56,661 nucleotides of DNA, from contig JBKPNX010000003.1 in NCBI GenBank assembly GCA_046732855.1, positions 1 through 56,661 of the forward strand, in the 5' to 3' direction. Both the position numbers and the translations under genes were made by a program. Positions 7,898 through 16,957 of the stretch are shown in pieces; positions within the stretch are counted from its first letter, which is position 1; each line of letters opens with the position of its first letter. The notes beneath the pieces were generated by a model. It saw only the letters and a list, made by a program, of their open reading frames with translations. It was not told where the DNA came from and made no database searches. The DNA comes from JBKPNX01 sp046732855. GTDB lineage: Bacteria; Pseudomonadota; Alphaproteobacteria; Geminicoccales; Geminicoccaceae.

Positions 7898-8332
7898 ATG
7901 CTGATCGCGCAGATTCTCGCAGCCAAAGGCGGCGACGTGGTGACCACGCGGCCGGATGCGACCGTGGCCGAGGTCGCGAGCCTGCTCAAAGCCAAACGCA
8001 TCGGCGCGGTCGTGGTGACCGATCCGGCGGGCAACCTGAGCGGCATCCTTTCGGAGCGCGATCTGGCGCGCGGTCTGGCCGATCACGGCGCCAAGCTGCT
8101 CGACATGCGGGTCAGCCAGCTGATGACCGTCGAAGTCGTGACCTGCTCGCCCGATGACGGCATCGGGCAGCTCATGCAGACGATGACCGAGCGGCGCTTC
8201 CGCCACCTGCCGGTGGTCGAGGACGGCAGGATGATCGGCATCATCAGCATCGGCGATGTGGTCAAGCATCGCCTGCAGGAGCTCGAGGCCGAGACCAACC
8301 TGCTGCACGACTACATCGCCGGCGGCGCCTGA
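7898..8332 (+). CDS. Tandem CBS-domain protein
   Basis: 144 residues made of two CBS motifs: VTTRPDATVAEVASLL..IGAVVV (about 15-60) and VVTCSPDDGIGQLMQTM..RFRHLPVVEDG (about 80-125), ending in IISIGDVVKHRL. CBS pairs bind adenosine nucleotides and regulate partner proteins. This stand-alone form is widespread in alphaproteobacteria. ATG 7898 follows AGGGGAGACGAGCG. It converges on a decayed ABC-transporter locus with no functional link apparent. Confidence 0.92.
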   Translation: MLIAQILAAKGGDVVTTRPDATVAEVASLLKAKRIGAVVVTDPAGNLSGILSERDLARGLADHGAKLLDMRVSQLMTVEVVTCSPDDGIGQLMQTMTERRFRHLPVVEDGRMIGIISIGDVVKHRLQELEAETNLLHDYIAGGA

Positions 8333-8339
8333 TCGCGGC

Positions 8340-8602
8340 GGAACGGGCCGCGCGACCAGCCGCCCGTCGCGCAGCACCGCGATGCGATCGGCGAGGCGCA
8401 GCATCTCGTCGACCTCGTGGCTGATGAAGACGATCGAGCGACGATCGGCCGTGAGGCGGCGCAGGACCACCAAAAGCTTGTCCACCTCCTGCGGGGTCAG
8501 CACGGCCGTTGGCTCGTCGAGGATCAGGACCTCGGCACCCCGACAGAGCGCTTTGAGGATCTCGACCCGCTGCTGCTGGCCGGTCGACGGGGGTTGAAGC
8601 AT
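8340..8602 (-). pseudogene. Remnant of a BMP/nucleoside-type ABC transporter ATPase
   Basis: About 87 codons match the second half of an ABC ATPase domain: STGQQQRVEILKALCRGAEV (signature), LILDEPTAVLTPQEVD (Walker B), FISHEVDEMLRLADRIAVLRDGRLV (H-loop). Walker A and everything before the signature are missing, and the second ABC domain expected for a YufO/RbsA-like protein is also gone. The homology begins only about ten bases after the stop of the BMP-like gene. A decayed remnant of the transporter that the neighbouring binding protein would have served. Confidence 0.8.
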
Positions 8603-8611
8603 CGCCGACCA

Positions 8612-9268
8612 CTACTGAGGGACGAAGGGCACCTCGAGCGTTCCGGCCCTGATCGCCGCGCGTGCCTCGTCGATCGCGGCGGCGGCCGCGTCGGGCACTT
8701 TCGCCGCGAGCTTCGGATTCAGAACGATGTCGAGCGCGCCCTCTTTGAGGCCGTAACGAATGAACGCGCCCTGGAAGCTGCCGGCGGCTGTCTGCTCGAT
8801 CAGCCGATCGAAGATCGGCTCCATGTTCCAGACGATGCTGGCGAGCACAGTCTGGGGCCCCAGCTCGGACATGTCGCCGACATAGCCGGTAGCGTAGCCT
8901 CTTGTCTCCTTGGCGGCCTCGATCGAGCCAAGCGTTGCGGCCCCGCCGCAGCCGATCCAGTAGTCGACGCCGGCGGTGTCGACCTGCGCGAGGCCCGCCT
9001 CCTTCGCCGCCGAGACGTCGTCCCAGTCGCCGACCGCGCTCACCGTCAGGGTCGCCTCGGGGTTCACCGTCTTCGCGCCGGCCAGCATCGCCTCGCCCAT
9101 GGCGTGGCAGACTGGAGTGTCGAAGCCATAGAGGGCGCCGAGATGGCCCGACTTCGACACATGACCGGCGAGGATGCCAACGAGATACGCGGGCTCATAG
9201 AACGGCTGGTCGTAATCGGAGACGTTCTCGGCCGTCTGGCCGATGCCGCCGGCCCAGGCGAAGTTGGT
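8612..9268 (-). pseudogene. C-terminal BMP/PnrA-like part of the broken fusion protein
   Basis: In the same frame as the gene at 9269-10429 and directly after its TAG, the sequence continues as a BMP-family (PnrA/Med) binding domain: TNFAWAGGIGQTAENVSDYD, YLVGILAG, GALYGFDTPVCHAMGEAM, ending VPFVPQ-stop. BMP proteins bind nucleosides or purines. A GTG at 9160 could restart translation of 182 residues but would lack a signal peptide, so this part is probably dead unless the TAG is suppressed or is an assembly error. Confidence 0.8.
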
Positions 9269-10429
9269 CTATAGGGCCTCGGCGGCGACCTCGAATACGG
9301 CGTACTGATAGGCAAAGCTGTGCCCGACAATCACCTTGAATCCCTGGTCGACATAGTCGCGCATTACCCGCGCCACGTCCGCGTCGGGGACCGATTCGGC
9401 GAATGCAGTCCTGCTGCCCTTGGCGGCTTCCGCCTCAAGCGCGCGATCAGCGGCTTCCGCCCAGGAGTTGTCGTTCTTCGGGCCGAGCAGCACGAGCGCC
9501 ATGCTCGGCCGCTCCTGAGCCCCGACCGGCAAGGCCTGCGAGACTGCAACGTGCAGTGCTCGACTCGGCCGAGCGAGAGCCGCGCCGCCGAGTGGTTGCG
9601 CGACGGCAACAGCATCGCCGTAGATGTCGTGGTCAAAATACTTCGTGCGGATCTCTTGGTAGGTACCGTCCGCAAGGATCTGCCGCAGGCCCTGATTCAA
9701 TCGTGCGAGAAGATCGGCGTTGCCTTTGCGGACCGCGATGCCCTCGCCGCGACCAAACCACTGCGGGTCGTTGATTGGCGGGCCTACGAGGTCGAACCCG
9801 GCGCCGAGATCGGTCTTCAGGAAACTCTGGGTGAGGGTTATGCCATCGGACAACGCAAGGTCGACGCGCCCGAGGGCCAGATCGATGAAGATCTCGTCCA
9901 AATAGCCATAGCGCACGATCGCGGCCGTGCCCGCGTATTGGTCGGACAGATACCGGTCGTGAGTGGTGCCGCGCTTCACGCCGATCGTCTTGCCCGCAAG
10001 TCCCGACGGCGTGATGTCGGACACGGCGCCGTGGCGGGCCACGAACCGATTGGGCGCCTGGTAGTACTTATCCGTGAAGTCGACCTTCTTCAGCCGTTCC
10101 TCGGTGATCGAGATCGACGCCACCGCCGCATCGATTTGCCCCTCCTCCAGGCCCGGGATTAGATCCGTGAATTCGAGCGGGATGAGCGTACATCTTTGCT
10201 CCAGCACGGCACAAAGCGCCTGCGCGATCTCGACGTCGAACCCCTGGAGCTTACCGTCGTCGTCAGTAAAGCTGAACGGCGGGCGTTCATTTTGAACCGC
10301 GATGCGCAGCAAGGCTTCATCCGCTGAGGCCGGGGCCAGCCCCGCCGACGCCAATAGGACCACCGTCGCGAGCAATGTGCGGCCACCCCTCCCCCACCTT
10401 GTTATGCGACGAGCAACGACGGATGCCAT
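9269..10429 (-). CDS. SBP_bac_3 binding protein fused to the N-terminal part of a BMP domain, ended by in-frame TAG
   Basis: 386 codons from ATG 10429 to TAG at 9269-9271. After a signal peptide (LLATVVLLASAGLAPASADE), residues to about 265 form a complete family-3 solute-binding domain: PPFSFTDDDGKLQGFDVEIA, DAAVASISITEERLKKVDFT, GKTIGVKRGTTHDRYL, ending EIRTKYFDHDIYGD. After a short linker, PSMALVLLGPKNDNSWAEAADRAL begins a BMP domain (compare the INDGGWN motif), cut at AAEAL by the stop. The same frame resumes BMP sequence immediately after. The family-3 part may still work alone. Two binding folds in one polypeptide is unusual. Confidence 0.8.
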   Translation of the reverse strand: MASVVARRITRWGRGGRTLLATVVLLASAGLAPASADEALLRIAVQNERPPFSFTDDDGKLQGFDVEIAQALCAVLEQRCTLIPLEFTDLIPGLEEGQIDAAVASISITEERLKKVDFTDKYYQAPNRFVARHGAVSDITPSGLAGKTIGVKRGTTHDRYLSDQYAGTAAIVRYGYLDEIFIDLALGRVDLALSDGITLTQSFLKTDLGAGFDLVGPPINDPQWFGRGEGIAVRKGNADLLARLNQGLRQILADGTYQEIRTKYFDHDIYGDAVAVAQPLGGAALARPSRALHVAVSQALPVGAQERPSMALVLLGPKNDNSWAEAADRALEAEAAKGSRTAFAESVPDADVARVMRDYVDQGFKVIVGHSFAYQYAVFEVAAEAL

Positions 10430-10547
10430 GCTCACGACCAATCTTGCCACTTCTTGTAAAAAACTGCACTGATTGCCGCGGCAGCGCAACGCCAGCGGGT
10501 CAATCGCGCATAGTTCCCGCGTGGCGCACAAGGGGAGAGGCACTCGG

Positions 10548-13500
10548 ATGCGAGGAGTGGCCTTTGCTGCCAGGTCAGGGTTGTCGCAGGCGCGCGCGCG
10601 GCCAGTATGGCGTGGCGCCTGCCCCATCCTGCTGCGTTGCGCTTTAGCGCTCGGCCTCGTCTGCACCTTCGTCGCGGGGTCGACCGCCTTTGAGCGCACG
10701 GGGTTGGAGCGCGAAATCCGGGGGACGCAGGAGGTCGCCGCCGACGTCGCCAACGCCGTCCGACGGGTCCAGCTGGAGAACCTCAAGCTCCTGATTACTC
10801 TTCGCAAAAAGGTAAGGGAGCTGACCGCCGAAGACGTTACGGTCACGACCTTGCGCCTCAGTCGTCTCGATGCCGACACGGCGCTGCTGCATGTGACGAC
10901 GCTGGACACCCGCATCGCGCAGCGCGAGGCCGAGCTACGTCTGCTCGAGGAAGATATCAATGGGCGTGCAGCGGAGCTGCAGGGCGCGCCGGCGACCGCT
11001 CCGGAGACCCGGAACGCCCAGGCCGAACTCCGACAGTTGCGGACGCTGCATGCCGCCAATGTGGATTTGATGGAAGGGTTTCGAAAGCTCCGCAGCGCCG
11101 AGGCGGAGGGCTTGGCGCTGGCCGGGGAGCGGCTCGCCCTGTTGCGCTCGAGGGCGGAGCTGGGCACGATTCACGAGCATGGAGGTTTCGATCAAGACCC
11201 CGGGCGGTCGCGATCCGCGCGACGATCTCCCGGCTTAACCGCGACGTGGTGCGGCTCGACAACGAGACCGGAGCCATCGGGCAAAGGCCGGTGCCCGATC
11301 CAGCGCAGCGGCGCCTTCTGCAGCTCCAGGCTGACGATGCGATTATCCGCAGCTCCGTTCGTGTCGGCGATCTCGAGCTGATTCGCATTGCGAATCAGCT
11401 CGATTTCTACGTGGACCTGGTCGACGACGACTCGATCCCGGTATCGATCCTCCATCAGGCCCGGCCGGAGCTCGAAAACCAGCGAGCGCGTCTCGAAGAC
11501 CGCCTCCGAGCGCTGAATGGACACCGCCTTACGCTCGAGGGGCAGCGCGAGCTCGCGCGTGCTCAGGCTGCCGGCTCCGCTGAGGCCGGGGCGTTGCTTC
11601 TGGCTCCGGTGCAGGATCTGGCCCAACTCTTGGATTTTCAGCAAGCTGACATCTCACGCCTGCAGCAACGCCGCGGTGAAGTGGCCGCAAGGCTCGATGC
11701 CTTGATCGGGCAGAGAGAACTCGGGGCGCTGCGCGAGCATCATACTTTGCCGGCCGAGGGCGGGCATTGGAGGCTGGTGAAGCTCGAGCTGATCCAGCTC
11801 CCGCAGATGGCCGTGGCATATTGGCGGGGGATTCTCTCGGACGTGGTCGCCCGGCTCGTCGCGCTGCCGGCGCGCGGTCTGGTCAGTCTCGGCGCCGCTA
11901 TCCTCGTGCTGTGCGGCGCTCTGTGGTGGCTTTACCGCGTCGGGCTGGAACGGTTGGTGATGCTGAACCCAGTCGGCAAGTCGAGCGTGCCGCTGGAAGC
12001 CCTGCGTCGGAGCTTGCCGTTGTTTCTGCCAGTAGGGATCTGGATGCTGATCGCCTGGACCGTCGGCGTGGCCGAGCGCCCCGCCTGGCTGTTTGCGGGC
12101 GCGCTTGCACTGCTGCCGCTGGCGGGCTTCCTGCTCAGCCTCAGCGGCTTGCTGAGCTTGCGCAGCAGCGAGCCCGGAGCCACACGCCCTCGGCTGCACT
12201 CGCTCGCACGCTGGGCAATGCTCGCGGCCATGACCGCCGCTGCTCTGGGTCTCATGGTGCGCAGCGTTCCCGCGCTGCCATCGGTGGCAGACCTACTTGA
12301 TCGGGCGGGATTTGGCGGCCTCCTCCTCGCCGCCCTCGCAACATGGTTGTCGCGCCAGGACCTGCTTTACTCCATCCGAGACAAAATCCCGCCGTCGCAT
12401 ACCGCTCGCCTTGTTGCCACCGCGACCCATGCGGTGCCTGGTGTGTTGGTCGTTGCGGCGGTGATCGGGGTAGCGGGTTGGACCAATCTTGGCTGGGCGA
12501 TCGCGCGCGCGGTCGCGTTTGTCGTGGTCGCAACCAGTGTGGTGCTGCTCATTTGCGGGGTTCTCCGCAACCTCGCGAGCGCCCTGGAGCGTCGCTATGG
12601 AGGCTCTGCCAAAACGGGCGGCCCGGGCGCCGCTCAGATGATCGAGGCGGGGTATCGCCTGGCGGTCGTCGCGGTGGTCGTCGGTGTGGCCTGGCTGCTG
12701 GCCAGTTACTACCTTCGCGGCCCTACAGCGACGGCGATCTTCTGGATCCTCACCGCTGCCGCGGCATTGCCGTTCGTCTTGCAGCCGGTGCAGACTCTGG
12801 TGGCATCGGTTCTTCACATCGACAGTGAGCCGCGTGCGGACGGGTCGATCAGCATCCCGGCGATCTTCGTCGATCGCGGCATCCGTGCCTTGCTGGTCAT
12901 CGGGACCGTGCTGGTCCTTGCCTGGGCGCTGGAATTCGATCTCGTCGCGCTCGCCTCGGCCGACACCTTGTTCACCCGGCTCGTCTGGGGCGTGGTCAAC
13001 ATCGCGGTCGTCGCACTGGTGGCGGACTTCGTATGGCATCTTGCCAGGACCGCAATCGACGGCCGGCTGCAGACGACGGAGGAGCTCGGTCCGATCGAAA
13101 CCGACGAGGCGCGCCGTCGCGCGCGCCTGCGAACGCTGCTGCCGATCCTGCGCAATGTGCTGCTCACCCTGATCGCGGTCACCGCCGTGCTGATGGCGCT
13201 GTCCTCGATGGGCGTCCAGATCGGCCCGCTGCTCGCCGGCGCTGGTGTGGTCGGCATCGCCGTTGGCTTCGGCGCGCAGACCCTGGTGAAAGACATCTTC
13301 GCCGGCGTCTTCTATCTGCTCGACGATGCGTTCCGGGTCGGCGAGTACATCCAGAGCGGCAGCTACAAGGGCACGGTCGAGGCCTTCTCGCTGCGCTCGG
13401 TGAAGCTCCGGCACCATCGCGGCTCGCTGTTCACGGTGCCTTTCGGCGAGCTGGGCGCGGTCCAGAACATGAGTCGCGACTGGGTGATCGACAAGCTGAG

Positions 13501-13855
13501 CGTCAGCGTCCCCTACGACACCGATCTCGGCAAGGTGAAGAAAGTCATCAAAGAAGTCAGCAAGGAGCTGATGGCCGATCCGGCGCTCGCCGCCAACGTC
13601 ATCGAGCCACTGAAGATGCAGGGTGTCGAGCAGTTCGGCGATTTCGCGGTCCAGATCCGGATGAAAATGATGACCAAGCCGGGCGAGCAGTTCGTTATCC
13701 GGCGGCGCGCTTACGCCCTGATCAAGCAGGCCTTTCACGGAAACGGCATCGAATTCGCGTCCCCGACCGTCACCGTGGCCGGCGGCGGGGAGGCGAACGC
13801 CGCTGCTGCGCAGCAGGCGCTGAAGCGGCTGGAGCCGGAGCCGGCGGCCAACTAG
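10548..13855 (+). pseudogene. Large MscS-family mechanosensitive channel (DUF3772 type), frameshifted
   Basis: Two overlapping frames make one protein of about 1,100 residues. The first (ATG 10548, SD GGGGAGAGG) holds a signal peptide and a long helical periplasmic domain of DUF3772 character to about 11200. The second continues it (AVAIRATISRLNRDVVRLDN) through at least nine membrane segments to an MscS core: VGFGAQTLVKDIFAGVFYLL, RVGEYI, then the cytoplasmic beta domain, ending near 13855. The frames join if one C is added to the run at 11198-11201 (CCCC to CCCCC). The channel core is intact. The lesion is either a real one-base deletion or a homopolymer error. Such channels release solutes on osmotic downshock. 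Confidence 0.85.
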
Positions 13856-13945
13856 CGGCGGGGCGTGCGGCTCGGCGCGTCTCGGGGGCAGTGTGCGTCG
13901 CCGCGGCGTCGCAGTCCCGGGCTCAGATCTTGCCCGGCGGCGCGC

Positions 13946-14446
13946 TCAGGCGAGGGCCGATGCCTGCTTCGCCTTGCGCGCTTCGCGCTTGGCCCGCCGC
14001 TCCCAAGGCAGCCGCGCGATCTCGTGTCGGTCGGCCGGCGGGGCAGTCCGATTGAACTCCAGGCGCGGACGCTGACGCGGCTGCACCGCCTTCTGCTCCC
14101 GCACTGTGTCGTACAGGTGCAGCACCGGCACCGCAGCGACGTCGGCGATGTGCTCGCGGCAGCGTGCGAGGAGGGCTGGGTCGGTGACCTCGATGTCGAG
14201 CAGCACCGCGTCGAAACGCTCGCGACCGAGGCGCCACAGGGCGTTGGCCATGCCGATCACCGGCACCACCTGGGCCGGCGCCATGTAGGCGATCAGCGCG
14301 CGCACCAGCCACGGCAGCTCGCCGGCTTTCTGACGCAGCAGCAAAAATCGGATCGGCTGCTGATCGCCCGGCGTCGCGCCTGCACTCGCGACCGGGGGCG
14401 CCGACGCGGCGCCGGACGCCGGCTGGCTCGGTTGTGGCTGAAGCAT
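13946..14446 (-). CDS. Hypothetical protein with degenerate receiver-like domain
   Basis: 166 residues from ATG 14446, which has an excellent ribosome site (AAGGAGGGGCAATA); longer in-frame starts lack one. After a Pro/Ala-rich leader, residues 35-130 look like a response-regulator fold (IRFLLLRQKAGEL, RFDAVLLDIEVTDPALL, VPVLHLYD) with a possible phosphoacceptor in LLDIEV, but the acidic pocket is not convincing. The C-terminus is highly basic (PWERRAKREARKAKQ). The family is not recognised. It could be a small regulator. Confidence 0.6.
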   Translation of the reverse strand: MLQPQPSQPASGAASAPPVASAGATPGDQQPIRFLLLRQKAGELPWLVRALIAYMAPAQVVPVIGMANALWRLGRERFDAVLLDIEVTDPALLARCREHIADVAAVPVLHLYDTVREQKAVQPRQRPRLEFNRTAPPADRHEIARLPWERRAKREARKAKQASALA

Positions 14447-15164
14447 TATTGCCCCTCCTTGGCGGTGGCGAGCAGCGGAAGTCGATGTTATCAACTCTGG
14501 GTATAAATACAAGCGCACCGTAGTAGCTTTTTCGCAACATGCACGCGACAATCCGTGCCAACCGGCATGGTCCTGCCCCATGAGGAAGAGGGCCCGAGCG
14601 CGGGGCAACGTCTGGCCAGCTCGGCGGTGGATCGGCCCCGCGGCGCAGCCGGCAGCGGCGCGCAAGACATGGCGCCGTGAAGCGGTCATCGGGGACGCGT
14701 TATGGCCTCGACCAGCTCAGAGGTCGGCAGCCGGCGAGTTGTCAGCGATCCCGCGGTCGAGAGGACGTGCGAATGCCGGCGGCCCGGGCGGTCCGCGCTC
14801 ATAGCGCGGGCGTTCGAGCCAGTTCTCGCGCACGCCTGATTGACCTGTTGGTGAGCGGGCGGATCACAGCCGGTGCGGGACCGCCGGGGAGCGCCGGACG
14901 GAGAGGCTCGTCGCGCGAGGTCTTGCCATGCTATTCGGATCGGCGGCATTGGACTGGCCCGGTTGACGACGCCCATACGGCCGGAGCGTCGCGCGCAACA
15001 GCGCAGGAGCGAGGAATGATCGGCACACGGGCGGTGCGTCGATGCAGTCCCGCGGGCTTGACTGCTTGGCGCGACTTGCTGTGGGCAGTCAGACTCGAGC
15101 GGCTCGCGCTGCCGGCCTGGCGCGCGGCGCCGGGCTGCCGGACTCGATCGAACGGACGAAGGCG
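14447..15164. other. Intergenic region, no gene seen
   Basis: 718 bases between divergent genes. All open frames here are Arg/Pro/Ala-rich and lack ribosome sites. About 14490-14540 is AT-richer and probably carries the promoter of the minus-strand gene. Confidence 0.5.
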
Positions 15165-15578
15165 ATGGCTTATTGGCTGATGAAGACCGAGCCCGGGGAC
15201 TACAGCTGGGCGCAGCTGGTCGAGGACGGCACCGCCAGATGGGATGGCGTGCACAACCATCAGGCCGCGAGCAACATGCGCGCGATGAAGCGGGGCGATC
15301 GCGCTTTCTTCTATCGATCGATGCAGGATCCGGCGGTCGTGGGCGTGATGGAGATCGTGCGCGAGGCCTATCAGAACCCAGACGATCCCAAGCGCAGCTT
15401 CGCGCTGGTCGACGTCCGGCCGGTCGCCCCGGCGCAGCGCGAAGTTAGCCTGCAACAGATCAAGGCCGATCCCAGGCTGCAACATCTCGCGCTCGTCCGT
15501 CAGTCGCGCCTTTCGGTCAGTCCGGTGGACGACGCCGCGTGGCGGCTGATCTGCGAGATGGCCGGGATCGACGCGTAA
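15165..15578 (+). CDS. EVE domain protein
   Basis: 137 residues, the full length of a single EVE (PUA-like) domain: MAYWLMKTEPGDYSWAQL at the start, WDGVHNHQAASNMRAMKRGD, then FFYRS and VGVMEIVREAY. EVE domains recognise modified bases in DNA or RNA. Stand-alone bacterial versions are common in alphaproteobacteria and their exact role is unsettled. ATG 15165 is the conserved family start; upstream in-frame sequence is not protein-like. Confidence 0.93.
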   Translation: MAYWLMKTEPGDYSWAQLVEDGTARWDGVHNHQAASNMRAMKRGDRAFFYRSMQDPAVVGVMEIVREAYQNPDDPKRSFALVDVRPVAPAQREVSLQQIKADPRLQHLALVRQSRLSVSPVDDAAWRLICEMAGIDA

Positions 15579-15716
15579 GATCGCGCCTCACGCGCCCGCA
15601 CCTGTGCGGCCCGGCCTCGATGCTGGCGATTGACCCCTTCGCGGACTTGGACCGGGGCGGCGACAGAGTGCGCAACGCGCCGGAGCTCGCGCTGATTTCA
15701 GCGCCGATCGGAAGGT

Positions 15717-16151
15717 CTAGCGCCATTCGGAGAGCTCGATCGTGATTCCTTCGGGTCCCTCGAGGAAGACCAGCTTGCGATGCGGGAACTCGAGCATCTC
15801 GGCGCGCTGGCGTATGCCCTTCGCTTGCAGGACGGCGAGCGTCGCCTTGAGATCGGCGACCGCGAAGCCGAAGTGATTGATGCCGATCCGATCGAGCCGC
15901 GCGCGCGAGGCATCATCGAGCGGCTCCGGGTAGTGAAAGCGCAGCAGATGGACCTGCTGGCGCGGCTCGGCGCCGGGCAGGGCCATGATCACGTGATCGG
16001 CCTCCAGGTCCGGCACACCCATGTACCGCGAGAACTGCTCGCCTTGGATCACCACGGCATCGGCCACCTCGAATCCCAGCAGGTCGAAGAAACGCCTGGC
16101 GCCGCCGAGATCGCGCACTGCGATCGCGACGTGATCGAGAAACAGGACCAT
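15717..16151 (-). CDS. VOC family (glyoxalase/dioxygenase-fold) protein
   Basis: 144 residues with two beta-alpha-beta-beta-beta units. LDHVAIAVRDLGGARRFFDL opens the first, with the metal-ligand His at 7; GINHFGFAVADLKATLAVL opens the second, and ITIELSEW ends it with a ligand-type Glu. It resembles methylmalonyl-CoA epimerase and lactoylglutathione-lyase-like members, but the reaction cannot be assigned. ATG 16151 has a GAGGAGG site. Confidence 0.88.
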   Translation of the reverse strand: MVLFLDHVAIAVRDLGGARRFFDLLGFEVADAVVIQGEQFSRYMGVPDLEADHVIMALPGAEPRQQVHLLRFHYPEPLDDASRARLDRIGINHFGFAVADLKATLAVLQAKGIRQRAEMLEFPHRKLVFLEGPEGITIELSEWR

Positions 16152-16423
16152 CGGCTCGCCTCCTCTTGTTTGTCGGCCCACCCTGCGGGTGGCATAGACC
16201 TTACCTAGAGCAGTTTCACGTCAGCGAGCTTCACAACCGCAGCGGCCGAACGACGGGCGGGCGGCAGGAGGCGACCATGGTCACCGCATCGCCGACAAGG
16301 GCACCGTATGCCAAATTCCAGGTCTGGTTCTGCCCAGCGCGAACATGCTCCGAGACCGGGGCGGGCGAGATCGAAGGCGGCCGGCTCGCATGCCGATTCC
16401 TGGGACGCTGGAGCACACCAACG

Positions 16424-16957
16424 TCACGTCGCCGATCGCCGCCTTCGCGCCTGCTCCAGCAGGGGGCCGAACTCGTCGAGAACCGCTTGATAGATCGGGC
16501 GCTTGAACGCGACCACGAGGCGCAGCACCTCATCGGCCCCGGCCCAGCACCAGCGCACGAATTCCGGGTCGTGCGCGGCGATATCGATGTCCTCGTCCGT
16601 GCCGGTGAAGCGGAACGCGAACCACTTCTGGCTCTGTCCGCGGTACTGGCCGCCCCAGCGCGGAGGCAACAGCTCGGGCGGCAGATCGTAGGCATACCAG
16701 CAGCCGCTCTCGGCGAGCAGCTGCGCCTGCTCGGTGCCGACCTCCTCGCGCAGCTCGCGCCAGGCGGCATCGCGCGGCGATTCGTCCGGATCGATGCCGC
16801 CCTGGGGCATCTGCCAGGCGTCCAGGACCGGGCCGCGCCTTTGGCCAATGAACAACCGCCCGGCGGCATCGATCAGCGCCAGCCCGACGCAGGGCCGATA
16901 GCCCGGATGCGGGCCCTCCCGGCTGAGCCTCAGGCCGGGCGACGGTGCGGCGGCCAC
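16424..16957 (-). CDS. rppH: RNA pyrophosphohydrolase (RppH, Nudix)
   Basis: 177 residues. YRPCVGLALIDAAGRLFIGQ, then DAWQMPQGGIDPDESP with the Nudix box running to ELREEVG, and the RppH-type C-terminal half (GQSQKWFAFRF, PEFVRWCWAG). The enzyme converts 5'-triphosphate or diphosphate RNA ends to monophosphate and starts mRNA decay. GTG 16957 gives the family length and overlaps the upstream deacetylase gene by 28 bases, indicating translational coupling. The run EnvC-CtpA-deacetylase-RppH is a conserved alphaproteobacterial order. Confidence 0.92.
   Translation of the reverse strand: MAAAPSPGLRLSREGPHPGYRPCVGLALIDAAGRLFIGQRRGPVLDAWQMPQGGIDPDESPRDAAWRELREEVGTEQAQLLAESGCWYAYDLPPELLPPRWGGQYRGQSQKWFAFRFTGTDEDIDIAAHDPEFVRWCWAGADEVLRLVVAFKRPIYQAVLDEFGPLLEQARRRRSAT

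Noticed and set aside
11190..11210. Programmed -1 frameshifting in the MscS gene
   Set aside because: ACCCCGG is not a standard slippery heptamer and the upstream frame runs on for only about 60 codons; a missing C is simpler.
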